Source: Mucilaginibacter sp. (lineage in GTDB: Bacteria > Bacteroidota > Bacteroidia > Sphingobacteriales > Sphingobacteriaceae). Taken from it: 64,000 nucleotides of DNA. Position 1 is the first letter of the stretch. The number at the start of each line of letters is the position of its first letter. A program made the position numbers and the translations under genes. Shown here piece by piece: positions 8,651 through 18,711 of this stretch. Below the pieces are notes generated by a model. It worked only from the letters and a program-made list of their open reading frames with translations. It searched no databases and had not been told where the DNA came from. The stretch is from contig NZ_JAQBOC010000073.1 in the NCBI RefSeq assembly GCF_028288225.1, positions 1-64,000 on the forward strand. The letters run 5' to 3'.

Positions 8651-11600
8651 TTGATTAAATTTTTTACCTGGAGAGTAGCTGTGGTTTTGTTATTTACTTC
8701 TGCATTTTGCGGGGTAGGGGCTGCTTTTGCGCAAACTCCCGGCACAAAAAAAGATTCAGTTAAAGTTCAGATCCCGGCTAAGATAAATGAATCAAAAAAC
8801 TATCGTTTACGCGAAGGCGCATTATTTAACGATCCGGTAAACCTTGTACGCACTTTTGAGTATGATGCAATAACCAACATGTATGTAATGTACGAACGTG
8901 TAGGGAGTTTATTGTACAGGCCTCCGCAGTACCTTACTTTTGATGAATATTTACATTATAAAGAGAAGGAAAATAAGCGGGATTATTTTAAGACGCTTTC
9001 TGATAACTATGCCTATCAATCGCAGCAACCTGGTTTTATCCCCCCAATAAAACTCAGAAGCCAAACGTTTGACCAGATCTTCGGGGGATCGACCATTGAT
9101 ATAAGGCCGCAGGGATCTGCCGAGGCAATTATGTCAGGCCAGATCAATAAAAACGAGAACCCGCTTTTTAATACCAAGCAGCGCACCCAGTTCAATTTTA
9201 ATTTTGATCAGAAGATCCAGCTTAACGTAACCGGAAGTATTGGTGATAAATTAAAGATCACAACCAATTATAACACCGATGCCCAGTTTCAATTTGAGAA
9301 CCAGATAAAGCTTGATTATACCGGCAAGCCCGACGAGATCATACAAAAAATTGAGGCCGGTACCGTAAGCATGCCATTAAATACCACGCTTATTACCGGC
9401 AGCCAGGCCCTTTTTGGTGTAAAAACAAAGCTTAAATTTGGCAAGCTTGATGTAACAACAATTATGTCGCAGCAGCGGTCGCAGTCAAAAACAATTACTA
9501 TAACAAATGGGGCACAGCAGGGCCAGTTTAAATTTACACCTGCGGATTATGAAGCCAACCGGCATTACTTTTTATCGCAGTTTTTCCGTAATAATTATAA
9601 CAAGGCACTCTCTAATATTCCTATTATCTCCTCAAATATAAACATTACGAAAATTGAGGTATGGACAACCAACAGAACAAACAACACAACCGACTCGAGA
9701 GATGTACTGGCGTTAATGGACCTGGGCGAAAATAAACCTTACAATACCACGCTTATCCATGGCGGCCCGGCTTATTCAGGTTTGCCGGCAGGGTTTAAGG
9801 GGCCAGGTTTTCCGCAGCAATCAAATACATTGCTTGCTAATTTGCCGCCATCTACACGTTTAACAAATGATCCTCAAAATACTATAAGCAGCTATTTTAA
9901 AAATACAGGTGGTTCTGACAATTACACCAAGCTTACTTATGCACGTAAATTAACCACCAAAGAGTTTACACTTCATCCGCAGCTAGGCTATATCTCGTTA
10001 AACTACCCTTTAAATAATGATGAGGTTTTGGCAGTAGCTTACCAGTATACCTATAATGGTGTGCAGTACCAGGTTGGTGAGTTTTCCAGCGATGTTCCGG
10101 TTGATCCTAATAACCCAAAGGTTTTATATGTAAAGCTGCTTAAAAATCAGTTGTTGAAAACCAGCCTGCCAACCTGGAAATTAATGATGAAGAATATTTA
10201 TTCATTAAATTCATTCCAGGTTAGCCCTAAAGATTTTAAGCTAACGGTAACCCGGCTGGATGATAAGTCGGGGATTGAAAAAACCATTATGGAGGAGGGG
10301 CAGAACACCAAAAGCAAGCTTTGGCTGCAGCTAACCAATTTAGATAACCTTGATCAGCAGCAAAATAAACAGCCAGACGGATACTTTGACTTTTTAGAGG
10401 GAATAACCATCGATTCGCAAAACGGCAGAATCGTTTTCCCCGAGCTTGAACCCTTTGGGTCGGATCTTGCTAAACAATTCACAGCCGGTGAGGCAGACCT
10501 GGCCAGGCGTTATGTTTACCAGCAGTTATATGATTCAACCAAAACCATTGCGCAGCAATTTTTCCCGCAGCTAAACCGGTATTTGATCAAAGGTACTTAC
10601 ACAGCAACCGGCGGATCTGAATACCAGTTGAATGCCGTTAACATTCCACAAGGGTCAGTAGTTGTAAATGCAGGAACTTTAAAGCTTGCAGAGGGAACTG
10701 ATTATACGATTGATTACGGAGCTGGCAGAATCCGGATCCTCAATACTGCATTGCTTTCGTCAGGACAGCCAATTACCGTTAAAGTTGAGAACAACGAGTT
10801 ATTTGGCGTGCAGCAAAAATCATTGTTCGGATCGCGATTTGATTATAAGGTTAATGATAACCTGGCTATAGGGGCAACCATAATGCATTTAACCGAGCAG
10901 CCTATCACCCAAAACGAAATAATTGGCGAAGAGTCAATATCAAACACCATTTATGGATTTGATGTAAATTATAATGCAAACTCGAGGCTGCTCACCCGCC
11001 TGGTTGATAAAATACCTTTTATACACACCAAGGCACCATCATCAATAAGCTTTAGCGGTGAGTTTGCACAGCTGTTACCCGGCAGTCCGTCCATTTTAAA
11101 CTTTGCCGGTTCAAAGAACGGGACATCGTACCTTGATGATTTTGAGAACAGCCAATCTGTAATTGATGTTAAAAGCGCAAATAGCTGGCAAATTTCGGGC
11201 ACACCTCAACTATTTCCGGAATCGCAGTCATTTAATGATTTGCGCTATGGTTATAACCGTGCAAGGCTGGCCTTCTACAATATCGATCCTATTTTTTATA
11301 CAGGCTCAAGTACTATACCTGTTAGCCGCAACGAGCTGTCAAACCATTATGTAAGACAGATCCTCCAAAACGAAGTCTATCCGTTTAAGCAGTCGCCAAC
11401 CGGGCAGCCATTAAATATTTCAACTTTAGATCTTGCTTTTTATCCAACAGTAAGAGGGCCTTATAACTTTTCAGCTACCGGCCTTAATACCGATGGAAGC
11501 CTGCAAAATCCGCAATCGCGCTGGGGGGGTATGGTACGTGGAATAAATGCAAATGATTTTGAATCATTAAACGTACAGTACATTGAGTTTTGGGTGATGG

Positions 11601-14600
11601 ACCCTTATATCTATAAACCAAATTCAGCTGGCGGCGACTTGTATTTTAACCTTGGCAATATATCAGAGGATATATTGAAGGATGGAAGAAAAGGCCTTGA
11701 AAATAGCTTGCCTGTTGATGGCAATTTCAGCAATACCGACGAAACCAACTGGGGCAGGGTATCAAAATTGCAGCCGGTTGTAAATGCCTTTGATAATAAC
11801 CCCAGTTCACGTAAATCTCAGGATGTGGGTTTGGATGGATTGAACGATGCAGATGAACAGAAAAAATTCTCGGGAGTGGTGCAGCAGGTTAAAGGAGCTA
11901 TTAATGCCCAGGCAGCTAACACTTTTGCGACAGATCCATCATCAGATGATTACCAGTATTACCAGGGCCCTGATCTGGATAAAACTGCAGCCGGTATCCT
12001 GAAACGGTACAGCAAGTACAATGGCACAGATGGTAATTCACCAACTGCCGAACAATCACAGGCTTTACTTGGCCTTCAAACATCAGCATCAACATCATTG
12101 CCTGATGGGGAAGACATCAACCATGATAATAATATGGATCAGGATGATGAGTACTTTCAATATAAGGTATCCATGCGCCCTGCTGATCTGGTAATAGGTA
12201 AAAACTTTGTTAGCGATAAGGTTACTTCAAATGTCAAACTGCCAAATGGCACCACGCAGGCAGTTACCTGGTATCAGTTCCGGGTGCCTATAAATTCATA
12301 TCAACAGGCTGTTGGCGGCATCCAGGATTTTAAATCCATCCGTTACATGCGTATGTTCATGACAAATTTCGCCGATACCGCTGTATTGCGTTTTGCTTCG
12401 ATGCAGCTGGTACGTGGCGAATGGCGTGCTTTTAATACCGAGAATAATCCCAACAATGTAATTGCCGACCCTTCGATAATTAACCCGCCGCTTGATAATT
12501 CAGTACTTGATGTTGAAACGGTAAATATTGAAGCGAATGGAAACCGTCAGCCAATTCCTTATGTAGTTCCTCCGGGCATAACACGCCAGGTAGATTATAA
12601 TAATATACAGACAAATACCAAGCTAAATGAGCAGTCGCTGTCATTAAAAGTATCCGCTCTGCGTGATGGTTATTCACGGGCAGCCTTCCGCCTTTTTAAC
12701 AATGACCTGCGGAAATATAAAACATTGCAAATGTTTATACATGCCGAAGGTGCCCAGCTAAGGGATAATGACCTGAGCGCATTTGTACGCCTTGGTGTTG
12801 ATTATGTAGATAACTACTATGAATATGAAATACCGTTAAAAATTACCCAACCCGGTACCTCAGCGCCAACCTCCATATGGCCTGATGTTAATGAGCTTAA
12901 CTTGCAGCTTTCCTTATTGACTACGGCAAAGCTTGCCCGTAACAATGCGAAATACCAGGGTAAGCCCTGGCCGCTAACCCTGCCTTTTACCGTATCAGAT
13001 GGGAAGAACAAGATCACTATTGTAGGCCAGCCTGACCTTAGCAGGCTTACGGCTGTAATGCTGGGTGTACGTAATCCTTTAAAACCCCCATCAAACACCA
13101 GTAACGACGATGGGCTTGATAAGGATGGGATAATTTGGTTTGATGAATTGCGCCTTACCAATTTTGATCAAAAAGGAGGATGGGCCGCAACTGCGCGAGT
13201 TGATGCTAAGCTTGCTGATTTTGCAGATATAACCGTATCGGGCAGTAAAACTACCGTGGGCTTTGGTGCGCTTGATTCAAGACTGGCCGACCGCAGCCTG
13301 TATGATAACCAGGTTTATGACGTAGCTGCCAACCTTGAGCTCGGAAAGTTCTTTCCTGATAAAAGCGGGGTGCACATCCCGGCCTATGTAAATGTATCAT
13401 CGCAGGTAAGTACACCGCAATATGACCCGTCGTCGCCGGATATAACTTTAAAACAAACGCTTAATGCAACCAGCGATTCGAAAAAGCGTGATTCGATAAA
13501 AAGCGCCGCCCAGGATTATACCATGCGTAAAAGCATCAGCTTTACCAATGTGCATATTGCCAAAACTGATCCTAAGGCAAAAAATCATGTATGGGATGTT
13601 TCGAACCTGAATGCTACTTATTCCTATTCACAATATGAGCATCATGACTTTACGACACAGAATGACCTGGAGAAAACTTATAAAGTTGAATTAGATTATA
13701 ATTACACCAATCAGCCCAAGTATTATAGCCCTTTCAGCAAGATCATTAAAAGTAACCTGCTGTCTGTATTTCGTGATATCAATTACAGCCTGCTGCCTTC
13801 CCGTTTAAATTTTAGCATCAGCTTTGATCGTTTTTACTCAGAAAATACGTTAAGGAACAACGATCCGAACAATTATATCCCTATACCCACCACGTTTAAT
13901 AAAACCTTTAACATTACCAGGGTTTACGGCATAGGATGGAATTTGTCAAAATCCCTTACCATGGATATTGATGCCACCAACCTTTCAACTGTTGATGAGC
14001 CTGCCGGCCGTATTAACGGGTTAAAAGTTGATACACTGTGGGAAAACTTAAAGCGGCTTGGGCGTACAACAAACTATAACCATACCATAAATTTTAATTA
14101 CACAGTTCCGCTTGCCAAAATACCAGGCATGGACTGGACGAGCATGATTGCCCATTACAGCACAAATTTTCACTGGCAAACACAGCCGCTTTTTGCTATA
14201 AATGATCCGCAGTATAATATAGGTAACAGTATCCAAAACTCACGGACCATACAGCTTAATCCTACACTGAATTTTGACCAGTTTTATAACAAATTCAAAT
14301 TTATAAAAAGGGCGATGGGGCCCGACAATACAAGTTCGCTCAGCAAATTCTTTATTGGCTTGTTAACGAGCGTTAAAAATATTAGTGGTACTTATACCCG
14401 TACTGAAGGTACATTTATTCCCGGCTACCTGCCACAATCAAACTTTTTGGGTGAAGATTTAAACTATGGTGCGCCGGGAATAGGTTTTTTATTGGGCAGC
14501 CAGGCCGATCTGCGACAAAAAGCGATTGCTAACGGCTGGATAAGCACGGATACACTTCAAAACCAGCTTTATGTAAAAACGCTGAATGAAGACCTGCACT

Positions 14601-15697
14601 TAAAGGGGACCTTTGAGCCTGTACAATACCTGAGGATTGAATTACAGGCCATGAAAACGCAGGATCATACTTATCAAACCAACTTTAAATCAGTTGATGG
14701 GTCAAACAATATCCAAAACCTTAGCCCGGTAACCTCTGGCGATTATACCATATCATATCTAACGCTGGCAACCGCATTTTCTAAATCGAAAGGACTTGAT
14801 AATACTTCGCCAACTTTCCAGAAATTTTTGGATAACAGGGCGGTTATTTCACAAAGATTAGGAAAGCAAAATCCTAACTCTTCAGGCACTCCTGTTAATG
14901 GCTTTAGCGATGGTTATAGCTCAAACTCGCAAAATGTACTTGTGCCGGCATTCCTGGCGGCGTATGCAGGTAAAGACGCCGGAAAATCAGGGCTTGGGCA
15001 GTTTCCAAATATTCCTATTCCAAACTGGCAGATAACGTATAACGGCTTAAGCCACGTGCCGTTATTTATGGAATGGTTTGATTCTTTTGATGTAACACAC
15101 GGTTACCGGTCAACTTATAGCGTATCGGGTTTTACCACCTTGTTACAATACCAGGCAGCTAACGGAGCAGTAAGCTCAAGAGATGCCAATAACGACTTTT
15201 TGCCTTATTACCAGTTTTCGCAGGTTACTATTTTTGAACAATTTGTGCCATTAATAGGTATGGCCGCGCGTTTTAAAAACAACATGACGGCTAATTTTGA
15301 ATACCGCAAAAGCCGCTCGCTAAGCCTGAGTTTATTGAATAGCCAGCTTGCACAGCAAAATGAAAGTATATTGGTGTTTGGCTGGGGCTATCATGCAAAA
15401 AATTTCAGATTTCCTTTTGGTTTGATGAGCGGCAAACAGGATAATGATGTGAATTTTAAGATTGATTTTTCATTACAGGATAACAAAACACTGATCTACC
15501 GTGCAGATGTAGCGGCGGCAGAAGTGTCATCAGGTGCCCAAAATATTACTATGCGTCCCTCAATTGATTATGTAATAAACCAGCGTTTTAACCTGAACAT
15601 ATTTTATGATTCAAATATAACCCGGCCGTACACCTCACAAACCTTTAACACAGCGTTTACTAATTTTGGGATTAACTTGAAGTTGTTGCTGCAATAA
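8651..15697 (+). CDS. sprA: Type IX secretion system outer-membrane translocon SprA (Sov)
   Basis: A 2348-residue protein of SprA length. SprA is the giant 36-stranded outer-membrane barrel through which T9SS substrates leave the cell, and it is needed for gliding in Flavobacterium. The N-terminus is a signal peptide ending in AFAQ (about residue 27). Repeated aromatic-rich segments and the DDFENSQS and PSSISFSGEFAQLLPG motifs are characteristic. The only possible start between the ruvA stop and the signal peptide is TTG at 8651, since the in-frame codon at 8624 is the ruvA stop. A porD/DUF4835 gene at 60983 is the other T9SS-linked gene here. Confidence 0.95.
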   Translation: MIKFFTWRVAVVLLFTSAFCGVGAAFAQTPGTKKDSVKVQIPAKINESKNYRLREGALFNDPVNLVRTFEYDAITNMYVMYERVGSLLYRPPQYLTFDEYLHYKEKENKRDYFKTLSDNYAYQSQQPGFIPPIKLRSQTFDQIFGGSTIDIRPQGSAEAIMSGQINKNENPLFNTKQRTQFNFNFDQKIQLNVTGSIGDKLKITTNYNTDAQFQFENQIKLDYTGKPDEIIQKIEAGTVSMPLNTTLITGSQALFGVKTKLKFGKLDVTTIMSQQRSQSKTITITNGAQQGQFKFTPADYEANRHYFLSQFFRNNYNKALSNIPIISSNINITKIEVWTTNRTNNTTDSRDVLALMDLGENKPYNTTLIHGGPAYSGLPAGFKGPGFPQQSNTLLANLPPSTRLTNDPQNTISSYFKNTGGSDNYTKLTYARKLTTKEFTLHPQLGYISLNYPLNNDEVLAVAYQYTYNGVQYQVGEFSSDVPVDPNNPKVLYVKLLKNQLLKTSLPTWKLMMKNIYSLNSFQVSPKDFKLTVTRLDDKSGIEKTIMEEGQNTKSKLWLQLTNLDNLDQQQNKQPDGYFDFLEGITIDSQNGRIVFPELEPFGSDLAKQFTAGEADLARRYVYQQLYDSTKTIAQQFFPQLNRYLIKGTYTATGGSEYQLNAVNIPQGSVVVNAGTLKLAEGTDYTIDYGAGRIRILNTALLSSGQPITVKVENNELFGVQQKSLFGSRFDYKVNDNLAIGATIMHLTEQPITQNEIIGEESISNTIYGFDVNYNANSRLLTRLVDKIPFIHTKAPSSISFSGEFAQLLPGSPSILNFAGSKNGTSYLDDFENSQSVIDVKSANSWQISGTPQLFPESQSFNDLRYGYNRARLAFYNIDPIFYTGSSTIPVSRNELSNHYVRQILQNEVYPFKQSPTGQPLNISTLDLAFYPTVRGPYNFSATGLNTDGSLQNPQSRWGGMVRGINANDFESLNVQYIEFWVMDPYIYKPNSAGGDLYFNLGNISEDILKDGRKGLENSLPVDGNFSNTDETNWGRVSKLQPVVNAFDNNPSSRKSQDVGLDGLNDADEQKKFSGVVQQVKGAINAQAANTFATDPSSDDYQYYQGPDLDKTAAGILKRYSKYNGTDGNSPTAEQSQALLGLQTSASTSLPDGEDINHDNNMDQDDEYFQYKVSMRPADLVIGKNFVSDKVTSNVKLPNGTTQAVTWYQFRVPINSYQQAVGGIQDFKSIRYMRMFMTNFADTAVLRFASMQLVRGEWRAFNTENNPNNVIADPSIINPPLDNSVLDVETVNIEANGNRQPIPYVVPPGITRQVDYNNIQTNTKLNEQSLSLKVSALRDGYSRAAFRLFNNDLRKYKTLQMFIHAEGAQLRDNDLSAFVRLGVDYVDNYYEYEIPLKITQPGTSAPTSIWPDVNELNLQLSLLTTAKLARNNAKYQGKPWPLTLPFTVSDGKNKITIVGQPDLSRLTAVMLGVRNPLKPPSNTSNDDGLDKDGIIWFDELRLTNFDQKGGWAATARVDAKLADFADITVSGSKTTVGFGALDSRLADRSLYDNQVYDVAANLELGKFFPDKSGVHIPAYVNVSSQVSTPQYDPSSPDITLKQTLNATSDSKKRDSIKSAAQDYTMRKSISFTNVHIAKTDPKAKNHVWDVSNLNATYSYSQYEHHDFTTQNDLEKTYKVELDYNYTNQPKYYSPFSKIIKSNLLSVFRDINYSLLPSRLNFSISFDRFYSENTLRNNDPNNYIPIPTTFNKTFNITRVYGIGWNLSKSLTMDIDATNLSTVDEPAGRINGLKVDTLWENLKRLGRTTNYNHTINFNYTVPLAKIPGMDWTSMIAHYSTNFHWQTQPLFAINDPQYNIGNSIQNSRTIQLNPTLNFDQFYNKFKFIKRAMGPDNTSSLSKFFIGLLTSVKNISGTYTRTEGTFIPGYLPQSNFLGEDLNYGAPGIGFLLGSQADLRQKAIANGWISTDTLQNQLYVKTLNEDLHLKGTFEPVQYLRIELQAMKTQDHTYQTNFKSVDGSNNIQNLSPVTSGDYTISYLTLATAFSKSKGLDNTSPTFQKFLDNRAVISQRLGKQNPNSSGTPVNGFSDGYSSNSQNVLVPAFLAAYAGKDAGKSGLGQFPNIPIPNWQITYNGLSHVPLFMEWFDSFDVTHGYRSTYSVSGFTTLLQYQAANGAVSSRDANNDFLPYYQFSQVTIFEQFVPLIGMAARFKNNMTANFEYRKSRSLSLSLLNSQLAQQNESILVFGWGYHAKNFRFPFGLMSGKQDNDVNFKIDFSLQDNKTLIYRADVAAAEVSSGAQNITMRPSIDYVINQRFNLNIFYDSNITRPYTSQTFNTAFTNFGINLKLLLQ

Positions 15698-15860
15698 TAA
15701 TTGACTGAACTATGATTGCCTGATTTAAATTACCTGGTTAAAAATCAAGTAAAATCTTTTAATCAGGTAAACGGCAACGCCATCTTGAACTTCATTAAAA
15801 AACAAACACCATATGAAGAATCATGGTTCACAATTCTTGCAATTTGCGCCGGGGAATAAT

Positions 15861-15894
15861 CTAACAACAAAAAAGCTGCCTGTTAAAGCAGCTT
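15861..15894 (-). terminator. Terminator for the DUF2807 gene
   Basis: Perfect 7-bp stem 15873-15879 / 15888-15894 (AAGCTGC / GCAGCTT) with an 8-base loop. On the minus strand it is followed by TTTTTTGTTGTTAG. It lies downstream of the minus-strand gene ending at 16062. Confidence 0.65.
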
Positions 15895-15940
15895 GAAGAA
15901 ATATATTATAAGTTATTAAGTGCCGTTTAAGCTATTGCTA

Positions 15941-16022
15941 AGTCAAAAGTCTTTAGTCGTAAGTCATAAGTGAATTTTATTTTTTTTCTGGCTTAGGACT
16001 AAAGACTTTTGGCTCAAGACTA
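15941..16022. repeat. AGTCNNN inverted heptamer repeat
   Basis: The arm 15941-15966 matches the reverse complement of 15989-16014 at 23 of 26 bases; both read as AGTCNNN heptamers (AGTCAAA, AGTCTTT, AGTCGTA). The spacer is T-rich. Loci at 29071 and 48855 use the same unit. Confidence 0.85.
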
Positions 16023-16061
16023 AATGTCAATTAACATATGGCATGAAACCAGGACCTCTCG

Positions 16062-16766
16062 TTAGTCTTCTTTACTCAACCTGCCTGAGCCAACTGTACG
16101 GCTATCGGTAATTGTTGCATTGCCTGTGTAAACCACATTGCCTGACCCTACAATTCGTGCCGAGATGCTTTTATCGGCGCCAAAATGTGCATTGCCCGAT
16201 CCTGCTATAGTAACTGAAGCGGTATTGGTTTTAAAATGCCTTCCGTCCATTTCACCCGACCCGCTGATGACAACTTTTGTTTCATCTGCGCTGCCGCTGA
16301 GTGCAATTGATCCTGACCCGCTAATGGCCGTATGAAAATCGCCTGCTTTAACTGATGAAGAAATGCTGCCTGAGCCGCTTAATGAGATATTAACCTTGTC
16401 CCCGCTAACGGTACCATCAACCTTGATAGAGCCTGAACCTGCATTAGCAAGGCCTGATAGTGATTTTGCAGTAACATAAACATCTATCTTGCCATAATTC
16501 TCATGGTCCCAGTTGTCATGATGTTTAAATTTTATTTGCAGCTTGCCATCTTCAACTTTAGTTTCAATTTCTTTTATGGCTTCTGATGAGGCTTCAATTT
16601 TTAAGCTTTCAGTACCGTTTATTTTTACGTGCACATCAAACGGTCCACCAGAACCAATGCTGGTAAATCCTGAAACCTGGCGTGTCTCTTCCGATTGGGC
16701 CGATGCTTTTAGTGTAATTGCAACCATCAATACAGCTGCAAAAACGGTATAGGCTATTCTTTTCAT
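16062..16766 (-). CDS. Head-GIN domain (DUF2807) putative cell-surface protein
   Basis: A 234-residue exported protein with a signal peptide (about 1-23, ending in LKASAQ) and a DUF2807/head-GIN beta-solenoid-like domain built from repeated S-G-S-G and G-S-G-N turns (about 30-230). The family is annotated as putative auto-transporter adhesin and is common in Bacteroidota; function is not established. It is transcribed alone with a terminator downstream. Confidence 0.85.
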   Translation of the reverse strand: MKRIAYTVFAAVLMVAITLKASAQSEETRQVSGFTSIGSGGPFDVHVKINGTESLKIEASSEAIKEIETKVEDGKLQIKFKHHDNWDHENYGKIDVYVTAKSLSGLANAGSGSIKVDGTVSGDKVNISLSGSGSISSSVKAGDFHTAISGSGSIALSGSADETKVVISGSGEMDGRHFKTNTASVTIAGSGNAHFGADKSISARIVGSGNVVYTGNATITDSRTVGSGRLSKED

Positions 16767-16843
16767 AATTGTTTAGTTTGTTACTTTAACAATAAGATGC
16801 AGTTGCTTCATGAAATGTTGCATAGGATCAAAAGTTTTTAGAA

Positions 16844-16917
16844 TTAGAGACCACAGGTTAGCTGTAAAATGGCAAGACGGTTTCCATAGCTAAACTCTAA
16901 CCTCCGGTCTCCAGTCT
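16844..16917. repeat. GAGRYYA inverted heptamer repeat whose right arm ends the AsmA-like gene
   Basis: The arms TTAGAGACCACAGGTTAG (from 16844) and its inverted partner at 16895-16917 pair imperfectly. On the minus strand the right arm encodes the last residues (R-L-E-T-G-G) and the TAG stop of the gene ending at 16897. The locus at 60277-60381 has closely similar arms. Confidence 0.8.
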
Positions 16918-18711
16918 TTTTTTCTCCTTCTTCCGTTGCCGCTCCGCTCTTCGCTCTTTCCGCTGCTCTTTTTTTATTTTGTGGTTCTGCTTATTTATTT
17001 CTTGCTGATTGAGCATGTAGATCATAGCCTGTTCCGTTTTTTTGTCGAAGCCTATGGATGGTTTTAATCCATTTAACAGCGTTTTCCAGATGGTTTTAAA
17101 GAACGCATTTTCAGGTTTTCTCACAAAATTAACATATACTATGCGGGGCTGCATTCCTGGTTTATCAGGGTTGTTATGTTTAAGGATAAATATATTGGTG
17201 TACAAGGAGGCAATAGTTTTCCTTTTTAACTTGTCGTTGGTAGTATCGGCCTTTAACATGGTTATTTTTGCATCATTGTAAAGCAGCTCAACTTTTCCTT
17301 CCGCTCCATTACGGTTTGCCTTAATGTCGAAATCAAATTGGTTGAGTGTACCTGAGTTTATTTTAATCATTCCCAGCGGCATTACAGCCTGGTTGAGCGC
17401 TTGCAGGTTCATCGGGCCAAGCTTCCCTTTAACACCGAATGAATTATTTTTATCAGTTAAATTAAAATTAATATCAGCATCAAACTTACCCCGGTTCATA
17501 AAGTAAGTACTAAGCAGTATAGTGCTTATATTGTTTTTTTTGAGTGCCGCTTTATTATTTGTAATATTTAATGCACGGCCGTTGGTATTATTAAATGTTA
17601 AAGTGCCTGTTTTTTTTGAGTCTACATTAAACTCATTGTAGGTAATATTAATATAATGTAATAAAACAGTGTCAATTTTTATATCGGTAGATATATTATT
17701 CAAAGCTACGTTCGGGAAGCTTCGAATTTTATCCTCTTTCTTTTTTAAGTGATTAGGATTGGCGAAGATCTGTAGCGAGCCGTTGCTTAATATTAGCTTT
17801 GATGCTGTTAGTGAACGATATTTATGATAGGTTATATAATCGAAATTGCGAAGCTGGGCCGAATCAAGGCGGAATGTAAAACGATCTCTATGGCTTTCAT
17901 TAAAAAAAATTTCTGTAGCAGCCGGTTTGAGGATTAAACCACTTACAGTTAATTGTGATTTTGAAGTAGATAATTTAAGTGATTTAATATTATATGAATA
18001 CAGTCCATTCGGGGTTTTTCCGTTGTAGTTGTTTAGTTCGGCTGTTATATCCTTACAGTATAACACCCGGGATTTGTCAGTTTGTGTGGCTGAATCTATT
18101 AGCAAGTCATGGGCGCTAAGGTTCATTTCTTTAAGCTGGGATATGACCAATTTATTGCCTGAGTAATCCTTATACATGAATTTAACGTCGCCCATTAATA
18201 TATCACCAATGTGTATATAATGAAGGTTCTTTGATATTTTTTGCCAGGCGGTGCGGTTATCTTTTAATACTGTATCGCGGGTGTGGTTAAGCTGGTAGCT
18301 TACATTAAGCACTGGATTATATAACATAACCTGTCCAATATCAAGTTTGTTCCTGAAATACAGCCTGAAGGGGTGAATGCGTGACAGTACAAGTTTTTTT
18401 ATATGAAGCTCAACCAAATTATTTGGCGCAAGATGTGCCTTCTTTTTAGCGTTATAAACTGAGGTATCGGGTTTTAGGGTGATATTTAAAATTACAATAG
18501 TACCCCGGAGGACATGCAGCTCGGCGGATGAAAAACTTACCGTGTACAAGCTGTCGCTACTTTTTATAACAATGTCTTTAACTCTGCCCTCCAATATCGG
18601 CGACCAGTAGCTGTTGATAAATAAAGCGGGTAATAAAACAAACACCGTAAAAACCAGTACAACAGCTAGACTAATTTTTTGCCATTTATGCTTTAAATAT
18701 TTATGCGCCAT
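16897..18711 (-). CDS. AsmA-like membrane-anchored protein (paralogue 2)
   Basis: A 604-residue protein with one N-terminal transmembrane segment (about 13-33) and a long beta-rich periplasmic part with little sequence specificity, ending in a highly basic tail (about 575-604). It shares layout and motifs (SSDSLY near residue 50, LKPSIGFDKKTE near 565) with the upstream gene, so the two are tandem paralogues. The architecture resembles AsmA/YhdP-type proteins now linked to lipid transport between membranes; that link is inference. Its ATG overlaps the stop of the upstream gene by 1 base (TAATG), suggesting translational coupling. Its C-terminus is encoded by a repeat arm. Confidence 0.7.
   Translation of the reverse strand: MAHKYLKHKWQKISLAVVLVFTVFVLLPALFINSYWSPILEGRVKDIVIKSSDSLYTVSFSSAELHVLRGTIVILNITLKPDTSVYNAKKKAHLAPNNLVELHIKKLVLSRIHPFRLYFRNKLDIGQVMLYNPVLNVSYQLNHTRDTVLKDNRTAWQKISKNLHYIHIGDILMGDVKFMYKDYSGNKLVISQLKEMNLSAHDLLIDSATQTDKSRVLYCKDITAELNNYNGKTPNGLYSYNIKSLKLSTSKSQLTVSGLILKPAATEIFFNESHRDRFTFRLDSAQLRNFDYITYHKYRSLTASKLILSNGSLQIFANPNHLKKKEDKIRSFPNVALNNISTDIKIDTVLLHYINITYNEFNVDSKKTGTLTFNNTNGRALNITNNKAALKKNNISTILLSTYFMNRGKFDADINFNLTDKNNSFGVKGKLGPMNLQALNQAVMPLGMIKINSGTLNQFDFDIKANRNGAEGKVELLYNDAKITMLKADTTNDKLKRKTIASLYTNIFILKHNNPDKPGMQPRIVYVNFVRKPENAFFKTIWKTLLNGLKPSIGFDKKTEQAMIYMLNQQEINKQNHKIKKEQRKERRAERQRKKEKKRLETGG

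Larger units (their letters stand above)
15698..16061. other. Intergenic region between sprA and the DUF2807 gene
   Basis: No gene seen. The stretch holds a minus-strand terminator hairpin (15861-15894) and an AGTCNNN inverted heptamer repeat (15941-16022); 15698-15860 shows no recognisable feature. Confidence 0.7.

Noticed and set aside
12817..13161. 114-codon minus-strand ORF inside sprA
   Set aside because: Shadow of the 2348-residue sprA frame; no recognisable domain.
15698..16061. tRNA or other RNA gene in the longer gaps
   Set aside because: I looked for a TTCGA-type T-loop and cloverleaf pairing in this and the other longer gaps (29064-29473, 45070-45359, 51541-51788, 52840-53124) and found none.
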